This document shows, piece after piece, positions 6,586 through 13,938 of a stretch of DNA of 18,095 nt. A program made the position numbers and the translations under genes. The first letter of the stretch is position 1, and every line of letters starts with the position of its first letter. Origin of the DNA: Candidatus Sulfotelmatobacter sp. (GTDB taxonomy: Bacteria > Acidobacteriota > Terriglobia > Terriglobales > Acidobacteriaceae); NCBI GenBank assembly GCA_030049565.1, contig JASIKQ010000351.1:1-18095 (forward strand), given 5' to 3'. The notes under the pieces were generated by a model that saw nothing but the letters and a program-made list of their open reading frames with translations, made no database searches and was not told the DNA's origin.

Positions 6586-7434
6586 TCAATACTTATAAAA
6601 CCCTCGCCCGCTCTTCCTGCCCAACCAGCCCGCATCCACCATCTTCAGCAGCAGCGGACACGGCCGGTACTTGGGATCGCCCAGTCCCTCATGCATCACC
6701 CGCATGATATCCCGGCAAACATCGAGGCCAATAAAATCCGCCAGTGTCAGCGGCCCCATGGGATGCGCCATCCCCAGCTTGAACACTTCATCAATCGCCT
6801 CGGACGTCGCCACTCCCTCCATCACCGCATAAATCGCCTCGTTGATCAGCGGCATCAGCACGCGGTTCGACACAAATCCCGGCGCATCGTTCACCTCCAC
6901 CGCCGTTTTCTCCAGCTTCACCGCCAACTCGCACACGGTCGTAAAGGTTTCCTGCGAAGTCGCCAGCCCGCGAATCACCTCCACCAGCTTCATCACCGGC
7001 ACGGGATTGAAAAAGTGCATGCCAATCACTTTCTCCGGACGCCCCGTCAGCCCAGCCAGCCTGGTAATCGAAATCGACGACGTATTAGACGCCAGAATCA
7101 CCTCCGGCCGCGCCACACGGTCGAGATCCCGAAAAATCTCTGTCTTGATTTCGAACTTCTCCGTCGCCGCCTCAACGATAAAGTCGCACTCAGCCACCCG
7201 CGCCCGCTCCGTCACCGGCTCGATCCGCTGCAACGCCGACGCCTTGTCATCAATGGTGATCTTGTTCTTCTGGACTTCGCGCTCGAGATTTTTCGTGATG
7301 GTTTCCAGCGCGCGATCCAGAAAGCGCCGCTCCACATCGCACAGCACTACCGAGAAGCCGCTGCGCGCAAACACGTGAGCGATCCCATTGCCCATCGTCC
7401 CGGCGCCAATAACGCCGACTTTCCTGATCTCCAT
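6586..7434 (-). CDS. 3-hydroxybutyryl-CoA dehydrogenase (3-hydroxyacyl-CoA dehydrogenase family)
   Basis: The enzyme interconverts (S)-3-hydroxybutyryl-CoA and acetoacetyl-CoA with NAD(P), in fatty-acid or short-chain acyl-CoA metabolism. The Rossmann motif GAGTMG is at residues 10-15. The catalytic His140 lies in [11 protein letters not shown] and pairs with Glu152; Ser119 (SNTSS) and Asn190 (GFVSNRV) complete the active site. The C-terminal helical domain ([29 protein letters not shown] end) is intact, so the 282 residues match the usual stand-alone size (about 280), not the large FadB fusion. The ATG at 7432-7434 has GGAAGG about 11 bases upstream. No thiolase, crotonase or acyl-CoA dehydrogenase gene is adjacent, so the pathway context is open; hbd, mmgB or paaH-like naming would be a guess. 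Confidence 0.95.
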   Translation of the reverse strand: MEIRKVGVIGAGTMGNGIAHVFARSGFSVVLCDVERRFLDRALETITKNLEREVQKNKITIDDKASALQRIEPVTERARVAECDFIVEAATEKFEIKTEIFRDLDRVARPEVILASNTSSISITRLAGLTGRPEKVIGMHFFNPVPVMKLVEVIRGLATSQETFTTVCELAVKLEKTAVEVNDAPGFVSNRVLMPLINEAIYAVMEGVATSEAIDEVFKLGMAHPMGPLTLADFIGLDVCRDIMRVMHEGLGDPKYRPCPLLLKMVDAGWLGRKSGRGFYKY

Positions 7435-7632
7435 AATGATTGCCTTCCGCGAAAATGTTTAACTCTGCTAACGGCTTATGGTATCCGATGGGAGGGATTC
7501 AGAGACGAATGTTGCGCCGGAAATATCGAGCCTCGGATAGTCCCCGCAAGACTTGTCATCCCGACCGGAGCATCCGTTCCGGAAGGGAAGGGACTGCGGA
7601 GTGGACGGACCTAGGTTCGTTTGTTGGTGTCG

Positions 7633-8055
7633 TCATCCGCCCTGGAACGGATTCGCCACAACCACGCCAAAATATTTCTGTCCCGGATTCAAATCTTCGG
7701 ACCAAACCCTTTCGCAGCCGGCGCGTTCGGCCGCAGCGACGATCATCCCGTCGTAAAAATGCAGTGCATACTTCGCGTGCGCTTCGACCGCCCGGCGCAC
7801 AATGTCGCCATCGGGCGCAATCACGCGGATCGGCCCCAGAGCGTCGAGCAAAGCGGCAACGTCTTCAGCAGATGCAGGCGGGACCAATTTGTGCAGCAAC
7901 GTGGCGGCAAATTCGCCGAGCACTTGCGTTGAGATGACGAACTCCCCGGCGACCGCTCTCCTTACCAGATCCTGTGCGACGCGTTGTTTCGCCGCCTCAG
8001 TCACGTCGTAGGCGTACACCAAAATACTGGTGTCGAGAAAATCAGGACCTGGCAT
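7633..8055 (-). CDS. PIN-domain ribonuclease toxin, VapC-like
   Basis: The 140-residue protein is one PIN domain. The four acidic metal ligands are recognisable: Asp8 (FLDTSILVYAYD), Glu48 (QVLGEFA), Asp102 (HFYDGMIVAAA) and Asp121 (WSEDLNPGQ). VapC toxins are Mg-dependent RNases, commonly cutting tRNA or rRNA, that are held inactive by the partner antitoxin. The start codon at 8053-8055 overlaps the end of the antitoxin gene by 14 bases, the usual coupled arrangement. All ligands are intact, so it is predicted active. The target RNA cannot be read from sequence. Confidence 0.9.
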   Translation of the reverse strand: MPGPDFLDTSILVYAYDVTEAAKQRVAQDLVRRAVAGEFVISTQVLGEFAATLLHKLVPPASAEDVAALLDALGPIRVIAPDGDIVRRAVEAHAKYALHFYDGMIVAAAERAGCERVWSEDLNPGQKYFGVVVANPFQGG

Positions 8056-8287
8056 AGAGGTCTTCCCGCTTCCAGTTTTTTTTGCCTACGCGGAACTGGA
8101 ACTGGCGGAAGCTGCGTTCCAGAGCTTCGCGCTCGCGCCGCTTGCGCCCGGAGGCGGCGTGCTCGCTGGCCAGTCCCTCGAGGTAGTCGCGCACCAGGCC
8201 GGTGAGCGTGGTATCGCGCTCGACGGCAATTTTGCGGACGTCTTTTACCAGCTTATCGTCCAGAGAAAGCGTGATGTTCACATCCAC
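8042..8287 (-). CDS. Ribbon-helix-helix-type antitoxin, VapB-like
   Basis: This 81-residue protein precedes the PIN toxin and overlaps it by 14 bases. Its N-terminus (DVNITLSLDDKLVKDVRKIAVERDTTLTGLVRDYLE) has the beta-strand plus two-helix pattern of RHH DNA-binding antitoxins. The basic, Trp/Phe-containing C-terminal part (SFRQFQFRVGKKNWKREDLY) is the likely toxin-wrapping segment. The frame starts at a GTG (8285-8287); no ATG is available near it. The palindrome at 8292-8306 just upstream is a likely autoregulatory operator. Confidence 0.85.
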   Translation of the reverse strand: MDVNITLSLDDKLVKDVRKIAVERDTTLTGLVRDYLEGLASEHAASGRKRREREALERSFRQFQFRVGKKNWKREDLYARS

Positions 8288-8291
8288 ATAA

Positions 8292-8306
8292 TAAGGGAAA
8301 CCCTTA
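8292..8306. promoter_or_regulatory. Palindrome upstream of vapBC, candidate antitoxin operator
   Basis: TAAGGG-AAA-CCCTTA is a perfect 6+6 inverted repeat with a 3-base centre, placed 4 bases before the antitoxin GTG. RHH antitoxins typically bind short inverted repeats in this position. No terminator-type T run follows. The position close to the start would also let it cover the ribosome site. Confidence 0.5.
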
Positions 8307-8415
8307 ATATGTGCAAGGTAACCGTAGAACGGTGAACGTCACAATCCACCTAGGACGGAATGCATTCGTTCCGCCCCAGTAGTTTACGCGCGCATCTACT
8401 TCTGCAACTTCATGC

Positions 8416-8444
8416 TTGACAGGGTAATTTGGCTCAGATAACCT
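8416..8444 (+). promoter_or_regulatory. Likely promoter of the ilvC operon
   Basis: A perfect TTGACA (8416-8421) lies 17 bases before TAACCT (8439-8444), which matches only three of six -10 bases; GATAAC at 8437-8442 is an alternative with short spacing. The weak -10 suggests an activator or regulator requirement. The divergent vapBC genes share this 218-bp gap. It also contains GACGGAATGCATTCGTTCCG near 8354-8373, a dispersed-repeat-like stretch of unknown role. Confidence 0.5.
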
Positions 8445-8445
8445 C

Positions 8446-8484
8446 CATAAACCGACCATAGGCCAACCGACCGGTCGGTTTATG
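8446..8484. promoter_or_regulatory. Nested palindrome in the ilvC leader (candidate operator or leader hairpin)
   Basis: CATAAACCGACC (8446-8457) and GGTCGGTTTATG (8473-8484) form a perfect 12-base inverted repeat with a 15-base loop. Inside it AACCGACCGGTCGGTT (8465-8480) is a perfect 16-base palindrome by itself, so AACCGACC occurs twice directly, 15 bp apart, and once inverted. A palindrome of this shape is typical of TetR-family operators; alternatively the leader RNA can fold in two exclusive ways. It lies between the -10 region and the ilvC ribosome site. Confidence 0.7.
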
Positions 8485-8505
8485 CAATCATGAGAGGAAT
8501 CTGCC

Positions 8506-9561
8506 ATGGCCACCATCTTTTACGAGCATGACGCCAATCCCAACGCCCTAAGGGGCAAAACCATCGCCATCCTGGGGTACGGCAGCCAGGGACATGCGCA
8601 GGCGCAGAATTTGGGCGATAGCGGGTGCAAGGTAATTGTCGGCCTCGAGCCGAACCGGGCGAGCGCCCAGCAGGCGCGAGCCGATGGCATGGTGGTGGTC
8701 GCCCCGGAGGAGGCGGCGAAGCACGCGGAGTGGATTCAAGTGCTCACGCCAGATGAGACCCAGGCGGCGGTGTATGAGCAGTATGTGCGGCCGTATTTGC
8801 ATCCGGGGAAGATTCTGGGGTTCTCGCACGGCTTCAGCATTCATTTCAAAACCATCGTCCCGCCGAACGATGTCGACGTGGTGATGATCGCTCCGAAGTC
8901 GCCGGGGCACTTGCTGCGGCGGGTGTATACGGAGGGCCGCGGCGTGCCGTCGCTGATTGCGGTCAGCCAGGATGCAAGCGGGCGGGCGCAGGAGTACGCG
9001 CTGGCCTATGCGCACGGAATTGGCTCGACGCGGGCGGGCGTGTTGCAGACCACGTTCCGCGAAGAAACCGAAAGCGATTTATTCGGCGAGCAGGCCGTGC
9101 TGTGCGGCGGTTTGACTTCGCTGATCAAGAAGGGTTTTGAGACGTTGGTCGAAGCTGGCTATGCACCGGAGATTGCCTACTTTGAGTGCCTGCACGAGAT
9201 GAAGCTGATTGTCGACCTGATTTACGAAGGCGGTCTGGCGCGGATGCGGTATTCGATTTCGAATACGGCAGAGTACGGCGATTTGACGCGCGGTTCGCAG
9301 GTAGTTGGCGACGAAACCCGACAAGCGATGAAGAAGATTCTGGCCGACATTCAGAGCGGGGCGTTTGCGCGCGAGTGGATTAAAGAAAACCAGGAAGGCG
9401 GCCGCAATTTTGCTTCGTTGCGTGAGAGCGAGAAGCGTCACCCCATCGAGATTGTGGGCGAGCAGTTGCGGGGGATGATGAGCTGGCTGCCCGGGCGGGC
9501 GGGTAAAGCCGCTGCCGAGGTGCCGGGCGCGACTGAGATTAAGGAAGTTGTGAGCGCATAG
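8506..9561 (+). CDS. ilvC: Ketol-acid reductoisomerase, class I
   Basis: IlvC converts 2-acetolactate or 2-aceto-2-hydroxybutyrate to the 2,3-dihydroxy acid using NAD(P)H and Mg, the second common step of valine, leucine and isoleucine synthesis. The Rossmann loop GYGSQGHA is at residues 24-31. The knotted C-terminal domain carries the conserved metal-ligand segments ([49 protein letters not shown]). At 351 residues it is the normal short class I form. In the cofactor loop the usual Arg after GL is replaced by Glu48 (VGLEPNRAS), which may weaken NADPH preference. AGAGGA at 8493-8498 sits seven bases before the ATG. It is first in the ilvC-ilvB-ilvN operon. Confidence 0.97.
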   Translation: MATIFYEHDANPNALRGKTIAILGYGSQGHAQAQNLGDSGCKVIVGLEPNRASAQQARADGMVVVAPEEAAKHAEWIQVLTPDETQAAVYEQYVRPYLHPGKILGFSHGFSIHFKTIVPPNDVDVVMIAPKSPGHLLRRVYTEGRGVPSLIAVSQDASGRAQEYALAYAHGIGSTRAGVLQTTFREETESDLFGEQAVLCGGLTSLIKKGFETLVEAGYAPEIAYFECLHEMKLIVDLIYEGGLARMRYSISNTAEYGDLTRGSQVVGDETRQAMKKILADIQSGAFAREWIKENQEGGRNFASLRESEKRHPIEIVGEQLRGMMSWLPGRAGKAAAEVPGATEIKEVVSA

Positions 9562-9592
9562 TTGGTGATGACTGTAGGGATCCGTGGACTGC

Positions 9593-9619
9593 GTTGCCGT
9601 CCACTTCGGGGACGGCAAC
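9593..9619 (+). repeat. Perfect hairpin between ilvC and ilvB
   Basis: GTTGCCGTCC (9593-9602) and GGACGGCAAC (9610-9619) form a 10-base stem with a 7-base loop, 32 bases after the ilvC stop. No T run follows (ACTCCGCTCAGGATGACA), so it is not a classic terminator. It could act as an mRNA-stability or processing element that makes ilvC expression differ from ilvB. Confidence 0.65.
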
Positions 9620-9644
9620 TCCGCTCAGGATGACAGAACGTCCA

Positions 9645-11357
9645 ATGACCGAGACGCAACAAGAGATGTTCAAGGGCGGCGAGATCGTTTTGCGGTGCTT
9701 GCGTGCGGAGGGAGTCGACTTGGTGTTCGGCTATCCGGGCGGGGCGATCATGCCGCTGTATGACGCGCTCGAAGGCAGCGGCGTGCGGCACGTGCTCACG
9801 CGGCATGAGCAGGGAGCGGCGTTTGCGGCGTCTGGATACGCACGGGTGACGGGCAAAGTCGGGGTGGCGATGGCCACGAGCGGTCCTGGGGCGACGAACT
9901 TGGTGACCGGGATCGCTGACGCCAAGATGGATTCGGTGCCGCTGGTGTGCATCACCGGCCAGGTGCGGACCTCGCTGATCGGCACGGATGCATTCCAAGA
10001 GACTGACGTTTTCGGGGTGACGTTGTCGCTGACCAAGTGGAGCCGGCTGGTGCGGACAGTTGACGAGATTCCGGAGGTGATTGCCGAGGGATTTCATTGG
10101 GCGCGGAGTGGAAGGCCCGGGCCGGTGGTGATCGATATTCCCAGCGATGTCTTAAAGGCGAAGAAGGAATTTTCAGGGCCGGTGAAGTTTGTGCCGCATG
10201 TCCGCCCTTCGGATGCTCATGCCGATGGCGCGTTCAGCGACACGATTGTGGCATTGTTGCAGAGGTCAGAGCGTCCGGTGGCGCTGGTGGGAGCGGGGGC
10301 GAAATTGTCGGGCGCAATTTCAGAATTGCGTGCGCTGTTGGACGATCTGAATATTCCAACCTTCGCGACGGTTCATGGACTGGGAGCAGTGAGGCCGGAA
10401 TCTGGATACTACCTGGGGATGGTTGGGATGCATGGCACCCGGGCGGCGAACACGGCGCTGCACGAAACGGATTTGCTGCTGGTGTTTGGAGCCCGGCTCG
10501 ATGACCGGGTGACGGGTGATCCCACGCGGTTCGCGCCGCACGCCAAGATTGTGCATTTCGAAATCGATCCCGCGCAGCTCGATCGGGTGCGGGCCTGCGA
10601 GGCTCCCGTGATCGGCGATCTCGCCCATACGATTCCTGCTTTCCACTCTGAACTGCTCCGGCACTCCCTTCCTGACTGGAGCGCATGGCGGGCGATTGCC
10701 TGCGGTGCCGAACGCGCCGAGGTGGATTCCCACGCGCTGGCGCAACCTACGAAGCGGTTTCTTGATGAACTATTCAAGCGGCTGCCAGAAGACAGCGTGG
10801 TGATTGCAGACGTGGGGCAGCACCAGATGTGGGCGGCGCAGCGCTATCGGTCGTCGTCGGCGCGAGGATTCATTACTTCCGGTGGATTGGGAGCGATGGG
10901 TTTCGCTCTGCCTGCGGCGGTCGGAGTGCAGCTCGCGAAACCCGAGACTTGCGTGCTCTGCGTCTCGGGCGATGGCGGCTTTCAGATGAACATCCAGGAA
11001 CTTGCGACTGTTCATCGGCTCGGGCTCCCGATCAAGATGGTGATCATCGATAACAAATATCTGGGCATGGTGCGGCAGTGGCAGCAGCTTTTTTATGAGC
11101 GCAATTACGCAGAAACCGATTTGAGCGATAACCCCGATTTCGTGGAAATTGCTAAAGCTTACAAGATTCGCGGCGCACGGATGGATGAGAGCGCGATGGC
11201 GGAGTATCCGGTGTCGCGTGAAACGGGCGATGCCATCGAGAGCTTCCTGCGCTCGCCGGAGCCGGAGCTGCTGGTATTTGAGTGCCATCCGGAGGCCAAT
11301 GTTTATCCCATGGTGCCGGCGGGCGCTGCCTTGTCGGAGATGGTGTATGAGGATTGA
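9645..11357 (+). CDS. ilvB: Acetolactate synthase, large catalytic subunit
   Basis: The thiamine-diphosphate enzyme condenses two pyruvates, or pyruvate with 2-oxobutyrate, at the entry to branched-chain amino-acid synthesis. Order of parts: N-terminal Pyr domain with FGYPGGAIMPLYDAL and catalytic Glu55 (RHEQGAAFAASGYAR); a central FAD-binding-type domain (from about residue 190, including VFGARLDDRVTG); a C-terminal PP domain with the ThDP motif GDGGFQMNIQELATV...NKYLGMVRQWQQLFY. The 570 residues match the family size. Start chosen at the ATG 9645 (MTETQQEMFKGGEIV); an ATG at 9630 and a TTG at 9594 extend the frame into the intergenic hairpin. The C-terminus overlaps the first unit of an 8-bp repeat tract. 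It lies 83 bp after ilvC and 100 bp before the ACT subunit. Confidence 0.97.
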   Translation: MTETQQEMFKGGEIVLRCLRAEGVDLVFGYPGGAIMPLYDALEGSGVRHVLTRHEQGAAFAASGYARVTGKVGVAMATSGPGATNLVTGIADAKMDSVPLVCITGQVRTSLIGTDAFQETDVFGVTLSLTKWSRLVRTVDEIPEVIAEGFHWARSGRPGPVVIDIPSDVLKAKKEFSGPVKFVPHVRPSDAHADGAFSDTIVALLQRSERPVALVGAGAKLSGAISELRALLDDLNIPTFATVHGLGAVRPESGYYLGMVGMHGTRAANTALHETDLLLVFGARLDDRVTGDPTRFAPHAKIVHFEIDPAQLDRVRACEAPVIGDLAHTIPAFHSELLRHSLPDWSAWRAIACGAERAEVDSHALAQPTKRFLDELFKRLPEDSVVIADVGQHQMWAAQRYRSSSARGFITSGGLGAMGFALPAAVGVQLAKPETCVLCVSGDGGFQMNIQELATVHRLGLPIKMVIIDNKYLGMVRQWQQLFYERNYAETDLSDNPDFVEIAKAYKIRGARMDESAMAEYPVSRETGDAIESFLRSPEPELLVFECHPEANVYPMVPAGAALSEMVYED

Positions 11358-11445
11358 GTGATTGTGTGATTGAACGATCGAGCGATTGAAAGGCAAGCCA
11401 ATTCTGGATTTCCAACGGCTAAATCGCCCGATCGCACAATCGGAA
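11352..11445. repeat. 8-bp-period inverted repeat tract between ilvB and ilvN
   Basis: Five 8-base units, gattgagt/gattgtgt/gattgaac/gatcgagc/gattgaaa, run from 11352 to 11391 and include the ilvB stop. After 30 unique bases come three units of the complementary sense, aatcgccc/gatcgcac/aatcggaa (11422-11445). The two arms can pair imperfectly into a long hairpin just before the ilvN start. Confidence 0.75.
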
Positions 11446-11457
11446 ATGGGAGGATTC

Positions 11458-11766
11458 ATGCAGCTATTTCACATTCGTTATCGCAACTCGCAGGGAACGC
11501 TTATGCGCATTCTGAACGCGGCTTCGCGGCGCGGGCTCGAACTCACTTCGGTGCACGCGGAATATGCGGGGCAGGATCATGCGGTGACCATGCTGCTGCA
11601 CGTCTCACAGAAGCAGATTGGGCAGCTTTATCGCGAGTGGCATTCGATTGTGGATGTAATCAGTGTGCATTCGAGCGTGGCGCTGCGGGAGTATGAGGCT
11701 CCGGCGTGGGCGGCACATCCGCCAGCTTCGGTGGCGGAGCGGGCTGCACGGGCGGCGTTGGCGTAG
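11458..11766 (+). CDS. ilvN: Acetolactate synthase small (regulatory) subunit, short ACT-domain form
   Basis: The 102-residue protein is essentially one ACT domain (MQLFHIRYRNSQGTLMRILNAASRRGLELTSVHAE...HAVTMLLHVSQKQIGQLYREW), which in this enzyme family binds branched-chain amino acids and confers feedback inhibition on IlvB. A non-conserved Ala-rich tail follows (APAWAAHPPASVAERAARAALA). It is much shorter than the usual two-domain IlvN/IlvH (about 160 residues) and closer in size to E. coli IlvM, so the C-terminal dimer domain is absent. The start at 11458 follows GGGAGGA by 3-4 bases; an ATG at 11446 is the alternative. Assignment rests on the ACT fold plus position directly after ilvB. 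Confidence 0.85.
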   Translation: MQLFHIRYRNSQGTLMRILNAASRRGLELTSVHAEYAGQDHAVTMLLHVSQKQIGQLYREWHSIVDVISVHSSVALREYEAPAWAAHPPASVAERAARAALA

Positions 11767-11781
11767 AGATACGAATTTCGA

Positions 11782-11803
11782 CTTCTCGCGAAGCCGCGAG
11801 AAG
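11782..11803. repeat. Short perfect hairpin after ilvN
   Basis: CTTCTCGCG (11782-11790), loop AAGC, CGCGAGAAG (11795-11803) form a 9-base stem. The TTCTCGCG/CGCGAGAA core is the same as in the REP hairpins of the RAYT island, so this may be a truncated REP of that family. No T run follows. Confidence 0.6.
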
Positions 11804-11881
11804 GCAGTGCCCTCAGTTGCGTGGGCTCATCATCGGATGTGTCAGAAGCATGATGTCTCTCTGGGTAAGCGTCATGCAGAT

Positions 11882-11938
11882 GGGGAACTTGTGGTAGAAG
11901 CGTCAGGGGCTGCTTCGGGCTGCAAGTTCCCCGTTTTT
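11882..11938 (+). terminator. Intrinsic terminator of the ilvC-ilvB-ilvN operon
   Basis: GGGGAACTTG (11882-11891) pairs perfectly with CAAGTTCCCC (11923-11932), followed by GTTTTT. A second small stem, GAAGC (11897-11901) with GCTTC (11912-11916), sits inside the loop. It lies 116 bases after the ACT-subunit stop and 264 bases before ilvD, so most transcripts should end here and ilvD needs its own promoter. Confidence 0.82.
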
Positions 11939-11947
11939 CCTGTCCAT

Positions 11948-12018
11948 CACAAACTGTCTCTTCAGAAACCTGTCTTCAGAAACTTGTATTCAGGAACCCG
12001 TCCTCACGAACCTGTCAT
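11948..12018. repeat. 14-bp tandem repeats between the ilv terminator and ilvD
   Basis: CAGAAACCTGTCTT, CAGAAACTTGTATT, CAGGAACCCGTCCT and CACGAACCTGTCAT follow each other without gaps from 11963 to 12018. A degenerate fifth copy (CACAAACTGTCTCTT) precedes them at 11948-11962. The rest of the gap to ilvD holds a TGTCATCC-type dispersed piece at 12013-12050 and a 7-base hairpin, TCATGGC/GCCATGA, near 12103-12133. No gene is visible between 11767 and 12201. Confidence 0.78.
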
Positions 12019-12187
12019 CCTACGCGAGCGAGGGATCTCGGTTTTTGCCTGCATCATCACTGTTGTCGCCAGAAGCAAACATAAGATCCACCTCGGCTCC
12101 GCTCATGGCAGACTCTCGCGTGGCTCGCCATGACAACCCTTGACTGTTACAGTTTGCAACCAAGTCAGAATCCACGCTCACCTCTGT

Positions 12188-12193
12188 TGTAAT
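12188..12193 (+). promoter_or_regulatory. Possible -10 box placed for a leaderless ilvD transcript
   Basis: TGTAAT at 12188-12193 matches five of six -10 bases and would start transcription at or next to the ilvD ATG (12202). No -35 box of quality is found 17 bases upstream. TTGACT at 12140-12145 has no matching -10 at normal spacing. Confidence 0.35.
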
Positions 12194-12201
12194 CTTCTCG
12201 C

Positions 12202-13875
12202 ATGGATCTCAAACATCGCAGTCGTGAAATTACTGATGGGCGCGACCGCGCGCCGTCGCGCGCCATGTTCAAGGCGATCGGTTTCACCGATGACGATCTA
12301 CGCAAGCCGCTGATCGGCGTGGCCAACACCTGGATCGAAACCATGCCGTGTAATTTTCATTTGCGGCGGCTTTCCGCGAAGGTGAAAGAAGGCATTCGCG
12401 CCTCCGGCGGCACGCCGATGGAGTTCAACACCATCGCAATCTCAGACGGCGAAACCATGGGTACCGAGGGCATGCGCGCGTCACTGGTGAGCCGCGAGTT
12501 GATCGCAGATTCGATCGAGCTGGTTTGCCGCGGTCAGTTGTTTGACGCGGTGGTGTGCGTGGTGGGATGCGACAAAACGATTCCAGCGGCGGCGATGGCT
12601 TTGGCGCGAATGGATTTGCCGGGGATGGTGCTCTACGGTGGAACCATCGCGGCGGGGAGTTATCGCGGCGAAGATGTGACGATTCAAGATGTGTTTGAGG
12701 CTGTGGGCGCAAATGCGGCCGGGAAAATTACCGATCAGCAACTGCACGATCTGGAGAATGTTGCTTGTCCCGGCGCGGGCGCATGTGGTGGGCAGTACAC
12801 CGCGAACACGATGTCGACCGTCATGGAGATGATTGGCCTGTCACCGATGGGGTTCAACAGCGTGCCGGCGATGGATGCGGCCAAAGATCAGGTCGCGTTT
12901 GACTGCGGCAGCGTTGTAATGAATGTGTTGCAGCAAGGGCTGCGGCCGCGCGAAATTGTGACGCGAGATGCGCTTGAAAATGCGATCGCGTCGGTGGCGG
13001 CAACGGGAGGATCGACGAATGCCGTGCTGCATCTGCTGGCGATTGCGCGCGAGGCGGGAGTGGATTTGCAGATTGACGATTTCCAAGCCGTGAGCGAGCG
13101 CACGCCGCTGCTTGCCGATCTGAAACCTTCGGGGAGATTCGTTGCGGCAGATATGCATCGTGCGGGAGGCGTGAGGCTGCTGGGGCAGAGATTGCTTCGC
13201 GGGAAGTTGCTGCATGGAGCGGCGAGAACCGTGACCGATCGCTCCCTCGCCGATGAGTGCGAGAAGGCGAGTGAGACTTCGGCGCAAGAAGTGATTGCGC
13301 CGCTCGAGCGCCCGCTGAAAAAAACCGGAGGCTTGGTCATTCTCAAAGGCAATCTCGCTCCCGAAGGTTGTGTGGCAAAGATCAGCGGCCATGAGCGGCT
13401 GGAGCATCGCGGGCCGGCGCGCGTCTTCGAATCGGAGGAAGAGGCCATGGCGGCGGTTACAAGCAAAAGAATTAAGGCCGGCGATGTCATTGTGATTCGC
13501 AATGAAGGTCCGAAGGGTGGTCCGGGGATGCGGGAGATGTTAAGCGTGACTGGCGCAATTGTGGGCGAGGGACTGGGATCGTCAGTGGCGCTGCTGACCG
13601 ACGGCCGCTTTAGTGGAGCGACGCATGGCTTGATGGCGGGGCACGTGTCTCCGGAAGCCGCGCTGGGTGGGCCGATCGCGGCGGTGCGGGATGGAGATAC
13701 CATTCGCTTTGACGTGAATCGTCGCCTGCTGGAAGTTGAGTTTAGTGATGAAGTCCTAAGCGCGCGCATGAGAGAGTGGAAGCCACCCCAGCCGCGCTAC
13801 GCCACGGGGGTATTCGCGAAGTACGCCGCTCTGGTGTCATCGGCGTCAGAGGGAGCGGTAACCAGGGCGCGGTAA
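12202..13875 (+). CDS. ilvD: Dihydroxy-acid dehydratase
   Basis: IlvD dehydrates 2,3-dihydroxy-isovalerate or -3-methylvalerate to the 2-oxo acids that are transaminated to valine and isoleucine (and lead to leucine). Three iron-sulfur cluster cysteines are visible: Cys50 (ETMPCNFHL), Cys123 ([11 protein letters not shown]) and Cys195 ([16 protein letters not shown]), the pattern of the IlvD/Edd family. Further conserved segments are [59 protein letters not shown] and [14 protein letters not shown]. The 557 residues are full length. The ATG at 12202 lacks any Shine-Dalgarno sequence (TAATCTTCTCGC precedes it). It completes the branched-chain pathway started by ilvCBN but is separated from it by a terminator. 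Confidence 0.97.
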   Translation: MDLKHRSREITDGRDRAPSRAMFKAIGFTDDDLRKPLIGVANTWIETMPCNFHLRRLSAKVKEGIRASGGTPMEFNTIAISDGETMGTEGMRASLVSRELIADSIELVCRGQLFDAVVCVVGCDKTIPAAAMALARMDLPGMVLYGGTIAAGSYRGEDVTIQDVFEAVGANAAGKITDQQLHDLENVACPGAGACGGQYTANTMSTVMEMIGLSPMGFNSVPAMDAAKDQVAFDCGSVVMNVLQQGLRPREIVTRDALENAIASVAATGGSTNAVLHLLAIAREAGVDLQIDDFQAVSERTPLLADLKPSGRFVAADMHRAGGVRLLGQRLLRGKLLHGAARTVTDRSLADECEKASETSAQEVIAPLERPLKKTGGLVILKGNLAPEGCVAKISGHERLEHRGPARVFESEEEAMAAVTSKRIKAGDVIVIRNEGPKGGPGMREMLSVTGAIVGEGLGSSVALLTDGRFSGATHGLMAGHVSPEAALGGPIAAVRDGDTIRFDVNRRLLEVEFSDEVLSARMREWKPPQPRYATGVFAKYAALVSSASEGAVTRAR

Positions 13876-13938
13876 ATTTCGTTCTTTTTTTCTTTGCGAC
13901 TCTGGAGCGGCAAGCGCCCGGCAGTGAACTCGCGGAGT

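Noticed and set aside
6574..7614. 346-codon open frame on the plus strand
   Set aside because: Antisense shadow of the 3-hydroxybutyryl-CoA dehydrogenase gene; His/Arg-rich with no domain.
11850..11897. 15-codon leader-like peptide (MMSLWVSVMQMGNLW) ending inside the ilv terminator stem
   Set aside because: It has only two Leu and two Val codons, no Ile, no clear ribosome site, and lies 300 bases before ilvD. This is insufficient for a branched-chain attenuator.
11963..12018. CRISPR array
   Set aside because: The 14-bp units are contiguous without spacers and no cas gene is present.
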